Source: Mesorhizobium sp. AR07 (GTDB taxonomy: Bacteria > Pseudomonadota > Alphaproteobacteria > Rhizobiales > Rhizobiaceae). From it: a stretch of 64,000 nt of DNA. Each line of letters opens with the position of its first letter. The stretch's first letter is position 1. Positions 9,741-19,448 of this stretch are shown one piece after another. The notes below the pieces were generated by a model that was not told where the DNA came from, did not search any database, and worked only from the letters and a program-made list of their open reading frames with translations. Location of the stretch: NCBI RefSeq assembly GCF_024746815.1, contig NZ_CP080525.1:1054001-1118000 (forward strand), read 5' to 3'. The position numbers and the translations under genes are program-made.

Positions 9741-10946
9741 ATGGCAAGCGGAGGGTGGAAGCAGGCGCATGCTGCCGTGCTGCTCGGCCTCTTGTTGTCC
9801 AGCGGCTGGGTAGCCGAGCCACAGGCCGCTTCGCGTGTCTGCCGCCAGTTGGAGGCCGATCTTGCCGCTGCCTCGCGCGCCGGCGGCGGCGGTCCTATGA
9901 TGATCCGGAAATACGACGCCGCGATCGAAAGACAACGCGAACAGATTTCGAAGGCCCGTGGCCAGGCCAACAGCGCCGGTTGCGGTTTTTCCCTGTTCAG
10001 CCGCAACATCAATCAATGCGCCGGGCTGAACGCCACGATCGACCGCATGAACGCCAATCTCGACGCCTTGCAAGGCAAACGCGAGCGGCTGGCCGACAGC
10101 GGCTCGCGCCGCGACCGCGGCCGCATCCTGGCGGCACTCGACGCCAAGGGCTGCCGTGACGACACGGTTGCGCCACGGCGCGCACCGCAGCAGGAAGCGA
10201 ACCGCGAAGACGGCAACGCAAACCTGTTCGACCAGCTTTTCGGCGGCAACAGCCGGCAGCCCGATACGGTCGACACGCTCGACCAGCCTGACGATCCCGG
10301 CGAGGAGCGCAATGTCCGCGTGCTCAACCAGCCCGGCGTACCGGATTTTCCAAGCGTCGGCGGGGAATTCCACACCTCTTGCGTGCGCACCTGCGACGGC
10401 TACTTCTTCCCGATGTCGAACTCGGCTTCCACCAGCGATTTCGAACGCGACCAGAAGAATTGCGAATCGAGCTGCCCCGGCACCGAGATGCAGGTTTTTT
10501 ACTCGCGCGGCATGGATGATGATTCGGCTAACATGACGTCGTCGGTCACCGGCAGGCCCTACAGCGAATTGCCGACCGCCTACCTCTACAAGCAGTCCAA
10601 CATGTCACGGCCGCCGGCTTGCGGCTGCAACGCCGCGCAAAATTTCCAGATTATTGGCGGCAACCCGCCGAACCCTGAGCAGTCGCGGCCTGAAACGGAC
10701 GCCGCGCCGTTCATTCCGGTCCCGGTTTCCAAGCCCGATGCGGGCGCCGATCCGGAAACCCTGGCCAATCTGGAAGGCGGGCTCGACCGCGAAGCGATCA
10801 AGCGGCTTTCCGCCAAGCCGGTGGTGTCGCCGGTATCCGCCTTGCCGCCTGACCAACGCAAGGTCAGGGTCGTCGGGCCAACGTTCCTTCCCGACCCATC
10901 AGCGGCAATAGATCTGCAAGCTCCGGCCCCGAAGGCAGTCCGGTAA
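9741..10946 (+). CDS. DUF2865 domain-containing secreted protein
   Basis: 401 residues. A signal peptide is visible (hydrophobic [20 protein letters not shown], cleavage probably after QAA near residue 30). A short N-terminal region with paired cysteines is followed by a stretch that may be coiled coil ([18 protein letters not shown]). The conserved DUF2865 core is at about residues 213-255: [11 protein letters not shown], then NCESSCPG and VFYSRGMDD. The C-terminal third is rich in Pro, Ala and Asp and looks disordered. The family is found in Rhizobiales, has no known function, and probably sits in the periplasm or envelope. The last 83 bases overlap the end of the convergent gltX. Confidence 0.88.
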   Translation: MASGGWKQAHAAVLLGLLLSSGWVAEPQAASRVCRQLEADLAAASRAGGGGPMMIRKYDAAIERQREQISKARGQANSAGCGFSLFSRNINQCAGLNATIDRMNANLDALQGKRERLADSGSRRDRGRILAALDAKGCRDDTVAPRRAPQQEANREDGNANLFDQLFGGNSRQPDTVDTLDQPDDPGEERNVRVLNQPGVPDFPSVGGEFHTSCVRTCDGYFFPMSNSASTSDFERDQKNCESSCPGTEMQVFYSRGMDDDSANMTSSVTGRPYSELPTAYLYKQSNMSRPPACGCNAAQNFQIIGGNPPNPEQSRPETDAAPFIPVPVSKPDAGADPETLANLEGGLDREAIKRLSAKPVVSPVSALPPDQRKVRVVGPTFLPDPSAAIDLQAPAPKAVR

Positions 10947-12237
10947 GCGCGAGCCTGAGCGGCATGAACAACGCCTTGCCCTTGCGGCCGGTCGCTTCCC
11001 TGATCTTGCCCGTCCAGTCCTTCCAGATCGTTCCGGTCCAGGGTTCCTCCGGCAGCAGGTCGAAGGCCTGCCCCAGGAAATCGCGGTCGTCAACGGAAAA
11101 TTCCGGCTTCTCCCGCGGGCCTTCGCGCAAGGTACGCCACCAGTCCGCGGCATCCGCCAGCCGGTCGAGATTGCCACGCACCGCCAGCCAGAAAGGTTCA
11201 GCCTGTTCGCCCGAGACCCCGAGCACGATCAGCCGGTCGCGCGCCTCGGAGAACGGCATATGATGCAGTAGCGCCCGATTGAGCACGAACAGCTCGTCCG
11301 GATCGAACTTGGCGGCGGATTTCGACGTCGCCGCCGGATCGAAGCGTTCGGCGAGTTCGCCCATCGTCGGCAACGCCGCGACATTCTCCGAAGTGCCGAC
11401 CAGCACGGCCAGCGAAGCGACCGCCATCGGCTCGATGCCGTCCTCGCGCAGGCTTTCGATGGAGAGCGCGCCGGTGCGTTTCGACAGGCCCTCCCCCGAC
11501 GCCGTGGTCAAGAGGTTGTGGTGGCCAAACACTGGCGGCTGGGCAGCCAGCGCCTGGAACAAGGCGATCTGCACACCGGTGTTGGTGACATGGTCGTCAC
11601 CACGGATGACATGGCTGACGCCCATCTCGATGTCGTCGACGACCGAAGGCAGCGTGTAGAGATAGGTGCCGTCCTCGCGCACCAGAACCGGGTCGGAAAG
11701 CGAGGCAAGATCAACGGTCTCCTCGCCGCGCACCAGATCGTTCCAGTGGATCTCGGTGCGTTCCGGCTGTTGCGGATCGACACTGAAATTGGGCAACAGG
11801 AAGCGCCAGTGCGGCCGGCGGCCATCGGACTGGTATTCGGCGATCTGCTGCGGCGACAGCGTCAGAGCCTCACGGCCGTAGACCGGCGGCAGGCCGCGCG
11901 TGCGGCGCACCTTGCGCCTGAGATCGAGCTCCTCAGGCGTTTCGTAGCAGGCGTAGAGAACGCCCGCCGCCTTCAGCCTCTCGACCGCCGCGTCATAGAC
12001 CTCGAAGCGCCGCGACTGGTATTCTGTGGCATCGGGAAAAATGCCCAGCCAATGCAGATCATAGAGGATGGCATCGGAAAACTCCTGCTTCGAGCGGGCG
12101 ATATCGGTGTCGTCGAAGCGCTGGATGAAGCGGCCCTTGTTGTTCATGGCGAACAGCCAGTTGAACAGAGCAGTGCGCGCATTGCCGATATGGATGCGGC
12201 CGGTCGGCGAAGGGGCGAAACGAACGGTAACTGTCAT
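10864..12237 (-). CDS. gltX: Glutamate--tRNA ligase
   Basis: 457 residues, a class I aminoacyl-tRNA synthetase that charges tRNA(Glu). It begins [20 protein letters not shown], carrying the HIGH-type motif HIGN, and the KMSKS-type loop reads GEGLSKRTG near residue 240. Rhizobiales usually carry two gltX genes, one of which may be specialised; which copy this is cannot be decided here. I use the ATG at 12237, which gives the standard N-terminus; the open frame extends 55 codons further upstream without a family match. The gene converges on the DUF2865 gene with an 83-base overlap. Confidence 0.96.
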   Translation of the reverse strand: MTVTVRFAPSPTGRIHIGNARTALFNWLFAMNNKGRFIQRFDDTDIARSKQEFSDAILYDLHWLGIFPDATEYQSRRFEVYDAAVERLKAAGVLYACYETPEELDLRRKVRRTRGLPPVYGREALTLSPQQIAEYQSDGRRPHWRFLLPNFSVDPQQPERTEIHWNDLVRGEETVDLASLSDPVLVREDGTYLYTLPSVVDDIEMGVSHVIRGDDHVTNTGVQIALFQALAAQPPVFGHHNLLTTASGEGLSKRTGALSIESLREDGIEPMAVASLAVLVGTSENVAALPTMGELAERFDPAATSKSAAKFDPDELFVLNRALLHHMPFSEARDRLIVLGVSGEQAEPFWLAVRGNLDRLADAADWWRTLREGPREKPEFSVDDRDFLGQAFDLLPEEPWTGTIWKDWTGKIREATGRKGKALFMPLRLALTGLPSGPELADLLPLMGREGTLARRP

Positions 12238-12443
12238 GAGCGGGGCGTACCGGATGCTTTTGTGATTGACAAGACGCGCCCCCGCGCGGTGCGGCAGACA
12301 TAGAACATGACGCGCGCAATGAAAAGACCGCGCGGCGTGTGCCTCAGGAGGCGCGTAGGCGGCCGCGCCCGCCATGACTGAGCCCAGCTCGTAGCGTGCC
12401 AAGACATGTCTACTGGTGCCGACGACCAGGTCGTTGACGGCGA

Positions 12444-13625
12444 TCAGCGGCCGAAGTCATCGGAACTGAGACGGGTCCAGCGGTCGCCCATCAACCCACC
12501 GATAAAGATGTCGCCGGAGCGGACCGCTTCCGTGACCTCGGCGATTCGCGAGCGGACCATCGTCCCCCCGGCATAGCGGAAGAAGACATTCTTGTAGCCG
12601 AAGAGTTGAGGCATGAATCTGCTCTGCGCCTGCCCGGTGATGCCCACGCAGCCCATATCCCACGCGGCCGCGATAAGGCCATCCAGCGTCGCGCCCCAGT
12701 GAGATCCGGACGCCTGGATTTGCAACAGGCACGCGATGTCGCCGGCTTGACCGTAGAAGGCATAACAACCGAGCATTTTGCCCGTTCCGTCGTAAGTCCC
12801 ACCGAAATGAAGTGGGCCGTCGGCCCGCTTCTCGGCCGCCAGCGCGAGCAGCCGTGGCAGTTCGCCATCCTTCCAACTCGGCCGAAGAGAGTAATCGGAC
12901 AGGAAGGTCGGCAGCCACTCGGCAAATTGCGCGGCATTGATCGGCTCACCGTGGACCCGTTGCGACGATGAAAGCTGGGCGGGGCGCTCGAACCTTCTTT
13001 TCGCAAGAGCATCGAATGCCCTCGCGCAGGGATCGAATGCCAAGCGAGGCAGGCCGGGCCATTTACGGTGCAGTGCGGCGGCGGCCATCGCAGCCGGCCG
13101 GAAAATACAGGTCCATCCCAGACAATGCACCGGCAGGAGTTGATACTTCATCGGGCGCGCGAAGGCCAAGGATGTCCGGTTGGCCGAATCGGTCAGCTGC
13201 AGATCGAATTCGCCTTGATGCACGGCACGCAGCAATTGCGGTCCGGCCGAGCCGTGATCGGTGCCGGGGTCGGCCATGAGCGGACCGATGATCGCCGCAT
13301 TCAATGCCGCTCCATTGAGCTCGTAGCGAGCTTTCAGGACGCCGAGGAACCCACCCAGACGACCCTGCCTGTTGATCTGGACAAGAGCGTTGCTCTCACC
13401 GGACTGGCCGGCAGGGTCAAGATAGATCTCTCTCATATACTCGGCCGTCTCCGCGACCGCGCGATCGAGGAGGTGACGCCGCCGCCGGCGAAACTTCGTC
13501 AGGAAGAGTGCGGCGACGCGCTCGAGATCTTCGGCAGCGAGCGGTCGAACCGAGCCGTGCTGAGATTCCAGCACCGACGGCGCAGCCACCTTTTCCGGAC
13601 CGGCATTTGCGGAAACGAGATGCAT
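12444..13625 (-). CDS. Unassigned protein with GNAT-like acyltransferase features
   Basis: 393 residues, no signal peptide and no membrane segment. The N-terminal part ([16 protein letters not shown], then [10 protein letters not shown]) resembles the start of a GNAT acyltransferase fold, and the C-terminal half ([17 protein letters not shown], then [20 protein letters not shown]) looks like a second GNAT-like lobe, so it could be a tandem GNAT protein. Proteins of this shape occur near rhizobial polysaccharide genes, but none are adjacent here. It stands alone between gltX and the broken ABC exporter, with AT-rich DNA upstream and only a weak ribosome binding site. The function is not recognised. 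Confidence 0.7.
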   Translation of the reverse strand: MHLVSANAGPEKVAAPSVLESQHGSVRPLAAEDLERVAALFLTKFRRRRRHLLDRAVAETAEYMREIYLDPAGQSGESNALVQINRQGRLGGFLGVLKARYELNGAALNAAIIGPLMADPGTDHGSAGPQLLRAVHQGEFDLQLTDSANRTSLAFARPMKYQLLPVHCLGWTCIFRPAAMAAAALHRKWPGLPRLAFDPCARAFDALAKRRFERPAQLSSSQRVHGEPINAAQFAEWLPTFLSDYSLRPSWKDGELPRLLALAAEKRADGPLHFGGTYDGTGKMLGCYAFYGQAGDIACLLQIQASGSHWGATLDGLIAAAWDMGCVGITGQAQSRFMPQLFGYKNVFFRYAGGTMVRSRIAEVTEAVRSGDIFIGGLMGDRWTRLSSDDFGR

Positions 13626-14081
13626 CGTGAAGCCTATGAAAGGTCGTCTGCCGCAGGGCGAAATCCTACGCTGATCAACCGGATCCCAGGATATGCATCG
13701 ATCGCCTCTGGGTTGCTTTGAGAAAGAACATACAACCCAATGGTTGAAACAACGTATCTAGATCAGCATCAAAACAAAACGTGTCACAAATTCAGGATTT
13801 GAAAAGGAAAATTGCATGCCGCGTCGCGTCACTCCAACTGGCCTGATGAAAGGGCGCTGTTGCAACTGCAGAGTTGGCAGGCAGATTTGCCCGGCCAGCA
13901 TACGCTGAGCGACAGGGACTTCGGACATCTCACGCCACGCCGATGCGCTCCACCCGCCAGGCTGATAGCGCCTGACAGAGCAATTCTAGGAAAAGTGTGA
14001 AACGGCTTTCCGTCCGGAATTGCGTTAAAACAAAGAGAGTGAGCGGGTCGGCGGCTCCGTGAAACGGTGAACCGCTCTCTA
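13626..14081. other. Gene-poor stretch with AT-rich DNA, a possible GcrA-like remnant and one palindromic repeat
   Basis: No convincing gene lies here. 13700-13810 is clearly richer in A and T than the surroundings and probably holds the promoter of the minus-strand gene that ends at 12444. An open frame from a TTG at 13812 to 14000 encodes SNWPDERALLQLQSW near its start, which recalls the N-terminus of GcrA-type regulators but loses any similarity after about 15 residues. The frame ends inside the family A repeat at 13978-14030. Confidence 0.5.
13978..14030. repeat. Intergenic palindrome, family A, copy 1
   Basis: GAGCAATTCTAGGAAAAGTG continues into AAACGGCTTTCCGTCCGGAATTGCG. CAATTCtagG pairs imperfectly with CCGGAATTG, and GGAAA with TTTCC, giving a hairpin. 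A near-identical copy is at 27085-27136 and a longer variant at 30945-31013. Confidence 0.8.
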
Positions 14082-14115
14082 GAGGTGGCCTCCGGCCGAA
14101 TCCGGAGGCCACCTC
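14082..14115 (-). terminator. Hairpin after the ABC exporter gene
   Basis: GAGGTGGCCTCCGG (14082-14095) pairs perfectly over 14 bases with CCGGAGGCCACCTC (14102-14115) around a six-base loop. It begins four bases after the stop codon of the minus-strand ABC exporter. There is no clear T-run on the minus strand, so termination is likely but not certain. Confidence 0.65.
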
Positions 14116-14118
14116 AGG

Positions 14119-15925
14119 TCAGATCACCAGGCCTTTGGTTAGTTCCAGTGCCTGGCGTTCGAACAGGCGGCGGTAGATGCCGCCCTTCAGCCGGATCAGT
14201 TCGTCATGCGAACCTTCCTCGACGATCTTGCCGCGATCGAAGACCAGCAGCCTGTCGAGCGCCCGCACCGTCGAAAGCCGGTGCGCGATGACCAGCGTCG
14301 TGCGGCCGACCATCAGCCGCTCCATCGCCTGCTGGATCAGCACCTCCGATTCCGAATCGAGGCTCGATGTCGCCTCGTCGAGGATCAGGATGCGCGCATC
14401 GGCCAGGAAAGCGCGCGCGATCGCCACGCGCTGACGCTCGCCGCCCGACAGTTTCACGCCGCGTTCGCCGACCAGCGTGCCGTAGCCCTTCGGCAGGTTG
14501 ACGATGAAGTCGTGCGCGCTCGCCAGCCGGGCGGCATGCTCGATCTCGTCCTGCGTCGCTGTCGGCCGGGCATAGGCGATGTTCTCGGCCAGCGACCGGT
14601 GGAACAGGATCGGCTCCTGCTGGACGATGGCGATCTGTCCGCGCAGCGACGCCTGCGCCACCTGCGAGATATCCTGGCCGTCGACCAGGATCTTTCCCGC
14701 ATTCACGTCATAGAGCCGCTGGATGAGCTTGACGAAGGTCGTCTTGCCCGACCCCGAATGGCCGACGAGTCCGACGCGTTCACCCGGTGCGATATCAACC
14801 AAAAAGTCGCGATAAAGCGGCGATCGATGACTGCCGTAGTGGAAAGGTGACAGTATCGAAGCTGATGCGCCCCTGCGTGATCCGGATCGGCTTGGCGCCG
14901 GGCCGGTCCTCGATGCCGAGCGGCTCGGACTGGAAATCGACCAGCTCCTCCATGTCGTTGATCGAACGCTGCAAATTGCGGATATGCGTGCCGATATCCC
15001 TGAGATAACCCTGCAGCACGAAGAACGAGGTCAGCACGAAGGCGACATCGCCGGCGCTCGCTTGCCCCCACGACCACAGCATCAGCGCCAGGCCGATCAC
15101 CGCTGCTCGCATCACCAGCAGCAACGCCCCTGGCGTGGTGCCGTTGATGGTGCCGCGCACCCAGGTGCGCCTCGTGCGCGCGCGCCATTTGCCGACGACC
15201 CTGGCGAGGCGGCGCTCCTCGCGCTCCTCGGCGCCAAAACCCTTGACCACGGCGTTGCAGCTGACCGCATCGGCCAGCGAGCCGCCGAGGCGCGTGTCCC
15301 AGGTGTTGGCGAGCCTTGCCGCCGGCGCGACATAGCCAAGCGACAGCATCGCCGTCACCGTGATGAACAGCACCGAACCGGCGGCAACGACCGCGCCCAT
15401 CATCGGCCAGAACCAGCCAAGCAGCAGCGTCGAGCCAACGAGCATGACGATGGACGGCAGCAGCGCGATCAGGATCGTGTCGTTGAGCAGGTCGAGCGCC
15501 CACATGCCGCGCGTCACCTTGCGCACGGTCGAGCCGGCAAAGCTGTTGGCGTGCCAGTCGGTGGAAAAGCGCTGAACGCGATGGAAGGCGTCGGCGGCGA
15601 TATCCGCCATCATCTTCAGCGTCAGCTCGACGATCGCCATGAAGGCAAGGTTGCGCAGCACGACGCCGGCCAACGCCAGCGCCATGAGTATCGAAAACGC
15701 CGTCATCGCGGCATTCCAGGCAATCGCGTCGGCGCCGGCGCTGCTGGCGACGGCGTCGACCAGCCGGCCGGAATAGAGCGGCGTCAAGACGTCGGCCAGC
15801 GTCGACAGCAGGAAACCGCCCATGATGAGCGAAAGCCGCCACGGCTGGCGCCGCCAATGGGTGAGCGTGAAACCAAGAACGTTGCGAAAGGCGCTCGCGC
15901 GCAAATCGATTTTAAAACGAGCCAT
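14119..15925 (-). pseudogene. ABC-type exporter (fused permease-ATPase), broken by a one-base frameshift
   Basis: Two adjacent frames together make one half-size ABC exporter of about 600 residues, the normal family length. The upstream part (15925 to about 14842) carries the six-helix membrane domain. The downstream part (about 14840 to 14119) carries the complete ATPase: GHSGSGKTT, LSGGERQR, ILILDEATSSLD and an H-loop IAHRLST. The frames meet at 14841-14842. There the coding strand reads CCTTTCCACTAC, and removing one C restores a continuous protein through TFHYGS and the A-loop region into VDIAPGERVGLVG. Without it, the upstream frame stops at 14795 after 17 unrelated residues. Either the gene is inactivated or the base is a sequencing error. 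The substrate is unknown (MsbA/lipid or drug type). Confidence 0.88.
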
Positions 15926-16313
15926 GATGTCATTCGGGCGCAAACGAGCCCGATCCCAGGTAAGTCGAAAATTGAAGAAACCGCGCAGGGGCTAATCGTT
16001 GCCCGGAATGCGGAGTGGCATATTTGGTGCGCCCGTAATCGGGCGGCGACCGGCATCGGCATGAGCCTGTGCTCGATCCGGCATCGGTGCGAGGATAAAA
16101 CCCTCGCGGAACGCCTGATGAGACCTAGGCTTCGCGGCCTCGCATTACCTTCTGAAATACTGCCATTCGGACCTCCCGCAAATGAATCGCGGAAGGGTTC
16201 TTATAGAGACGCCCTGATGCATCGCCAAGATCGGCTCACGCCAAAAGTCTATCTGGTCCAAGCACTGAGGTTATTTTGCAACAACGGCGGATGTCGCCAT
16301 GGTCGCGTGCTCC
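15926..16313. other. Intergenic region without recognisable gene
   Basis: About 390 bases between the exporter start and the end of the small acetyltransferase gene. Frames crossing it are antisense extensions of neighbouring genes with no family features. I see no tRNA, repeat or strong hairpin. It should contain the promoter of the exporter gene. Confidence 0.5.
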
Positions 16314-16724
16314 TCATTGCGGAATGCGATCGAGGCGCATGTATCGACCATCCGTCGATGGCTTGAAGCCAAGCTTTTCATAGACTCCATGCGCGTCGCT
16401 GGTCGACAGGCTCCAATGCGAAACCGTGCCGAGTTCAGGGTGATCGATGAGTGCCCGCACCAGTCGCAACCCAATGCCCTGCCCGCGATGTTCCGGCCAG
16501 ATGATGATGTCGGCGAGATAGGCGAACACCGTGCGGTCGGTGATTGCCCGGCCGAAGCCGATCTGTTTGCCATCGACATAGGCGCCGGCGCAGAACGAAT
16601 TGGCAAACGCGCGACGATGGAACTCGTCCGTGCGCCCCGCGCCCCAGTAACTGGCCATCAACAGGTCGGATGTCGCGCGGAAATCGATCCGTGCGAGGTC
16701 GAAGCTGATTTCACAGTCGGACAT
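16314..16724 (-). CDS. GNAT-family N-acetyltransferase
   Basis: 136 residues, a single-domain acetyltransferase. The acetyl-CoA pyrophosphate loop reads EHRGQGIGLRL (near residue 80), preceded by the beta-strand YLADIIIWP, and the C-terminal YEKLGFKP is the usual last motif. Length and layout match small cytoplasmic GNATs that acetylate small molecules or protein N-termini; the acceptor cannot be predicted. It lies 52 bases after the nadE stop codon in the same orientation and may be co-transcribed. Confidence 0.9.
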   Translation of the reverse strand: MSDCEISFDLARIDFRATSDLLMASYWGAGRTDEFHRRAFANSFCAGAYVDGKQIGFGRAITDRTVFAYLADIIIWPEHRGQGIGLRLVRALIDHPELGTVSHWSLSTSDAHGVYEKLGFKPSTDGRYMRLDRIPQ

Positions 16725-16776
16725 GGCTGTACCCTTGCCCGCGTGATTGCGCGAGCTTTCGGTCCGCGACCGGCAT

Positions 16777-18453
16777 CTAGCCGCGATCCCTGAAACGGTT
16801 GGTGATGGGATAGCGGCGGTCGCGGCCGAAGTTCTTTTTGGTGATCTTCACGCCGGGTGCCGCCTGCCGGCGCTTGTATTCGGCGATGTAAAGCAGATGC
16901 TCGATGCGCGTCACCGTCGCCCGGTCGTGGCCCCGCGCGACGATGTCGTCGACCCCCATCTCGTTCTCGACCAGGCATTCGAGGATATCGTCCAGCACTG
17001 GATAGGGCGGCAGCGAATCCTGGTCGGTCTGGTTCTCGCGCAATTCCGCCGACGGCGCCTTGTCGATGATGTTCTTGGGGATCACCTCGCCGGAAGGCCC
17101 GAGCGCGCCCGGCGGCACGTGGCTGTTGCGCCAGCGCGACAGCGCGTAGACCTGCATCTTGTAGAGGTCCTTGATCGGATTGAAGCCGCCATTCATGTCG
17201 CCATAGAGCGTGGCATAGCCGACCGACATCTCGCTCTTGTTGCCGGTGGTGACGACCATCGAGCCGAACTTGTTGGAGATCGCCATCAGGATGGTGCCGC
17301 GCGCGCGGCTCTGCAAATTCTCCTCGGTGATGCCTTCCTTGGTGCCTTCGAAGAGTTGCGTCAGCGTATGCAGGAAGCCCTCGACCGGTTCGAAGATCGG
17401 CACGATGTCGTAGCGGCAGCCGAGCGCGCGGGCGCAGTCCTCGGCATCCTTGAGCGAATCCTTCGACGTGTAGCGGTATGGCATCATCACCGCGCGCAGC
17501 CTCTCCTCGCCGAGTGCATCGACGGCAAGAGCGGCGCAGATTGCCGAATCGATGCCGCCGGACAGGCCGAGCACGACATTCTTGAAGCCGTTCTTGTTGA
17601 CGTAGTCGCGCAGGCCAAGCATGCAGGCGCGATAGTCGGCCTCCTCCCTGTCCGGGATCTTCGACATCGGCCCTTCCGAGCAGACCCAGCCGCCATCCGT
17701 CCGTTTCCAGGTGGTGACGTCGACCGCCTCGTCGAACTGGCTCATCTGGAAGGCAAGCCGCTTGTCGCCCCCTATGGCAAACGACGCGCCATCGAAGATC
17801 AGTTCGTCCTGGCCGCCAAGCTGGTTGGCATAGATGATCGGCAGCCCGCATTCGATGACCTGGCGGATGACGACCTGGTGGCGGACATCGATCTTGGCGC
17901 GGTAGTAGGGCGAACCGTTCGGCACCAGCAGGATTTCCGCCCCGCTTTCCGCCAGCGTTTCGCAAATGCCGACATCTCCCCAGATGTCCTCGCAGATCGG
18001 AACGCCGATGCGCACGCCGCGGAAATTGACCGGCCCCTGGATCTCGGGTCCAGCCTGGAAGACGCGCTTCTCGTCGAACTCGCCGTAGTTCGGCAGATCG
18101 AGCTTGTAACGCTCGGCGATGATCTTGCCGCCATCGGCGAAGACGATGGAATTGTGCGTGCCGCTCTTGCGCTTCAGCGGCGTACCGATGATGACGCCCG
18201 GGCCGCCATCGGCGGTATCGGCGGCAAAGTCCTGCGCCGCCTTTTCGCAGGCCTTCAGGAAGGCCGGCTTCAGCACCAGGTCCTCCGGCGGATAGCCGGC
18301 GAGGAAAAGCTCGGTATAGAGCACCAGGTCGGCACCCTGGCGGGCGGCATCCGCCCTCGCCTCGCGCGCCTTGGCGAGATTGCCTGATATGTCGCCAACG
18401 GTCGGATTGAGCTGGGCGATGGCGATGCGCAGGATGTCGAGCTTCTTGGTCAT
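16777..18453 (-). CDS. nadE: Glutamine-dependent NAD+ synthetase
   Basis: 558 residues in two domains. The N-terminal ~250 residues are a nitrilase-like glutaminase with its Glu-Lys-Cys triad: YTELFLAGYPPED, RYKLDLPNYG and VPICEDIWG. The C-terminal synthetase has the PP-loop LSGGIDSA near residue 310 and TTGNKSEMSVGYATLYGD, which binds deamido-NAD. It makes NAD+ from nicotinate adenine dinucleotide using glutamine as the nitrogen source. I use the ATG at 18453, which gives MTKKLDILRIAIAQLNP, the usual start; an in-frame start 12 codons upstream is less likely. Confidence 0.97.
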   Translation of the reverse strand: MTKKLDILRIAIAQLNPTVGDISGNLAKAREARADAARQGADLVLYTELFLAGYPPEDLVLKPAFLKACEKAAQDFAADTADGGPGVIIGTPLKRKSGTHNSIVFADGGKIIAERYKLDLPNYGEFDEKRVFQAGPEIQGPVNFRGVRIGVPICEDIWGDVGICETLAESGAEILLVPNGSPYYRAKIDVRHQVVIRQVIECGLPIIYANQLGGQDELIFDGASFAIGGDKRLAFQMSQFDEAVDVTTWKRTDGGWVCSEGPMSKIPDREEADYRACMLGLRDYVNKNGFKNVVLGLSGGIDSAICAALAVDALGEERLRAVMMPYRYTSKDSLKDAEDCARALGCRYDIVPIFEPVEGFLHTLTQLFEGTKEGITEENLQSRARGTILMAISNKFGSMVVTTGNKSEMSVGYATLYGDMNGGFNPIKDLYKMQVYALSRWRNSHVPPGALGPSGEVIPKNIIDKAPSAELRENQTDQDSLPPYPVLDDILECLVENEMGVDDIVARGHDRATVTRIEHLLYIAEYKRRQAAPGVKITKKNFGRDRRYPITNRFRDRG

Positions 18454-18515
18454 GCCTGCTGACTTAGCGCGGCAAATTTCGTCGGGCAATGGCGTTCGTT
18501 TGGACCACTTCAGAC

Positions 18516-18593
18516 CGAATGACTTCAGTCATTCGCGTCTCGACCGATGGACAGACGTCGTGCCCATTCCGACCGATCGACGAATGTCGATCG
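18516..18593. promoter_or_regulatory. Two adjacent perfect hairpins between the Tag-like gene and nadE
   Basis: CGAATGACT (18516-18524) pairs with AGTCATTCG (18527-18535) across two bases. CGATCGAC (18574-18581) pairs with GTCGATCG (18586-18593) across GAAT. Both lie in the 184-base gap downstream of the Tag-like gene and upstream of nadE, so they could be a terminator pair or a leader structure. Neither has a T-run. Confidence 0.4.
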
Positions 18594-18637
18594 TGCCCGC
18601 CGCACAGAGATGTTGATCGTGGCCGCGCCACCAGGGA

Positions 18638-19354
18638 TCAATCGTCGCCCATGTATTCGCGCAACGCTTGCGGAGAATGGTTGTCGCCGATCGACATCGC
18701 CAGGATGCGCGAGATATGACGGCGCGGCAGGCCTGTCTGCGCCACCCACTGGTTGACCTGGGCCTGGATCTTGTCGAGGTCCCTCTTGGATGTCGGGCTT
18801 TCGGCGATATCGAGGCCGGCGTCGCGCAATGCCGCCGCCATATCGGCCGAAATGACGAACGCATCCCAGCCCAGCCAGCGCAGGAAATACTGGCCGGTGT
18901 TGCCGCCGAGCCGGCTGCCATGCTTGCCGAGATAGGCCATCAGCCCGACCTGATCGTCAGCCGGCCAATCCGCAAGGAAGTTGCCGAAGCCGCCATGTTC
19001 CCTGGACACACGCTCGACGAAGGCCGCGTTCTCGCGAACAGATCTGATTTTCTGCGGATTGCGCACAATGCGCTGATCGGAAGCCAGATCGTGCCAGAAA
19101 TCGTCGGGCTGAAACAACAGCCGCTTAGGCTCGAAGCGCAGAAACGCCTCTTCGAAGCCTGGCCATTTCTGCTCGATGACGCGCCAGACGAAACCGGCGG
19201 CAAAGACGCGCTCGGCCATAACAGACAGAATGCGATCGTCCGCGATGTCAGCCACAGCTGCATTGTCGGGCGCCGGCCCCAAAAGCGATGAAAGCTCTGC
19301 CTCGCCGCCCTTGCGTTTTGCCGCACGGGCGCGGATTTTTGCGAAATCGGGCAT
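18638..19354 (-). CDS. Divergent DNA-3-methyladenine glycosylase I (Tag-like) protein
   Basis: 238 residues, longer than E. coli Tag (~187). The middle resembles Tag: FVWRVIEQKWPGFEEAF, then LRFEP, then QRIVRNPQKIRSVRENA, which matches the helix-hairpin-helix region of the family. The zinc-binding Cys and His residues of E. coli Tag are missing at both ends, and the pocket glutamate next to the AG-W motif seems to be replaced (ERVFAAGFVW). It may act on a different base lesion or be a structural relative. The first ~45 residues are a basic extension. It is divergent from the DUF1003 gene. Confidence 0.75.
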   Translation of the reverse strand: MPDFAKIRARAAKRKGGEAELSSLLGPAPDNAAVADIADDRILSVMAERVFAAGFVWRVIEQKWPGFEEAFLRFEPKRLLFQPDDFWHDLASDQRIVRNPQKIRSVRENAAFVERVSREHGGFGNFLADWPADDQVGLMAYLGKHGSRLGGNTGQYFLRWLGWDAFVISADMAAALRDAGLDIAESPTSKRDLDKIQAQVNQWVAQTGLPRRHISRILAMSIGDNHSPQALREYMGDD

Positions 19355-19448
19355 TCTGCTTCCATCCTCACGGCGTGCTTTTGACGAACCGGCATCTTCC
19401 TATATGGAAACCAGACTGCCAAGCCGATGCTTTTGTATGGAGACATCC

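Noticed and set aside
7941..10373. An 810-codon frame opposite maeB and the DUF2865 gene
   Set aside because: It spans two real genes on the other strand and has the low-complexity His/Asp/Arg-rich composition of antisense frames.
14795..14850. Programmed ribosomal frameshift in the ABC exporter gene
   Set aside because: No slippery heptamer or following structure is evident, and half-size exporters are not known to need one. A mutation or sequencing error is simpler.
14984..16366. A 460-codon plus-strand frame over the exporter permease
   Set aside because: Antisense to a recognisable membrane domain; His/Arg/Gly-rich with no domain.
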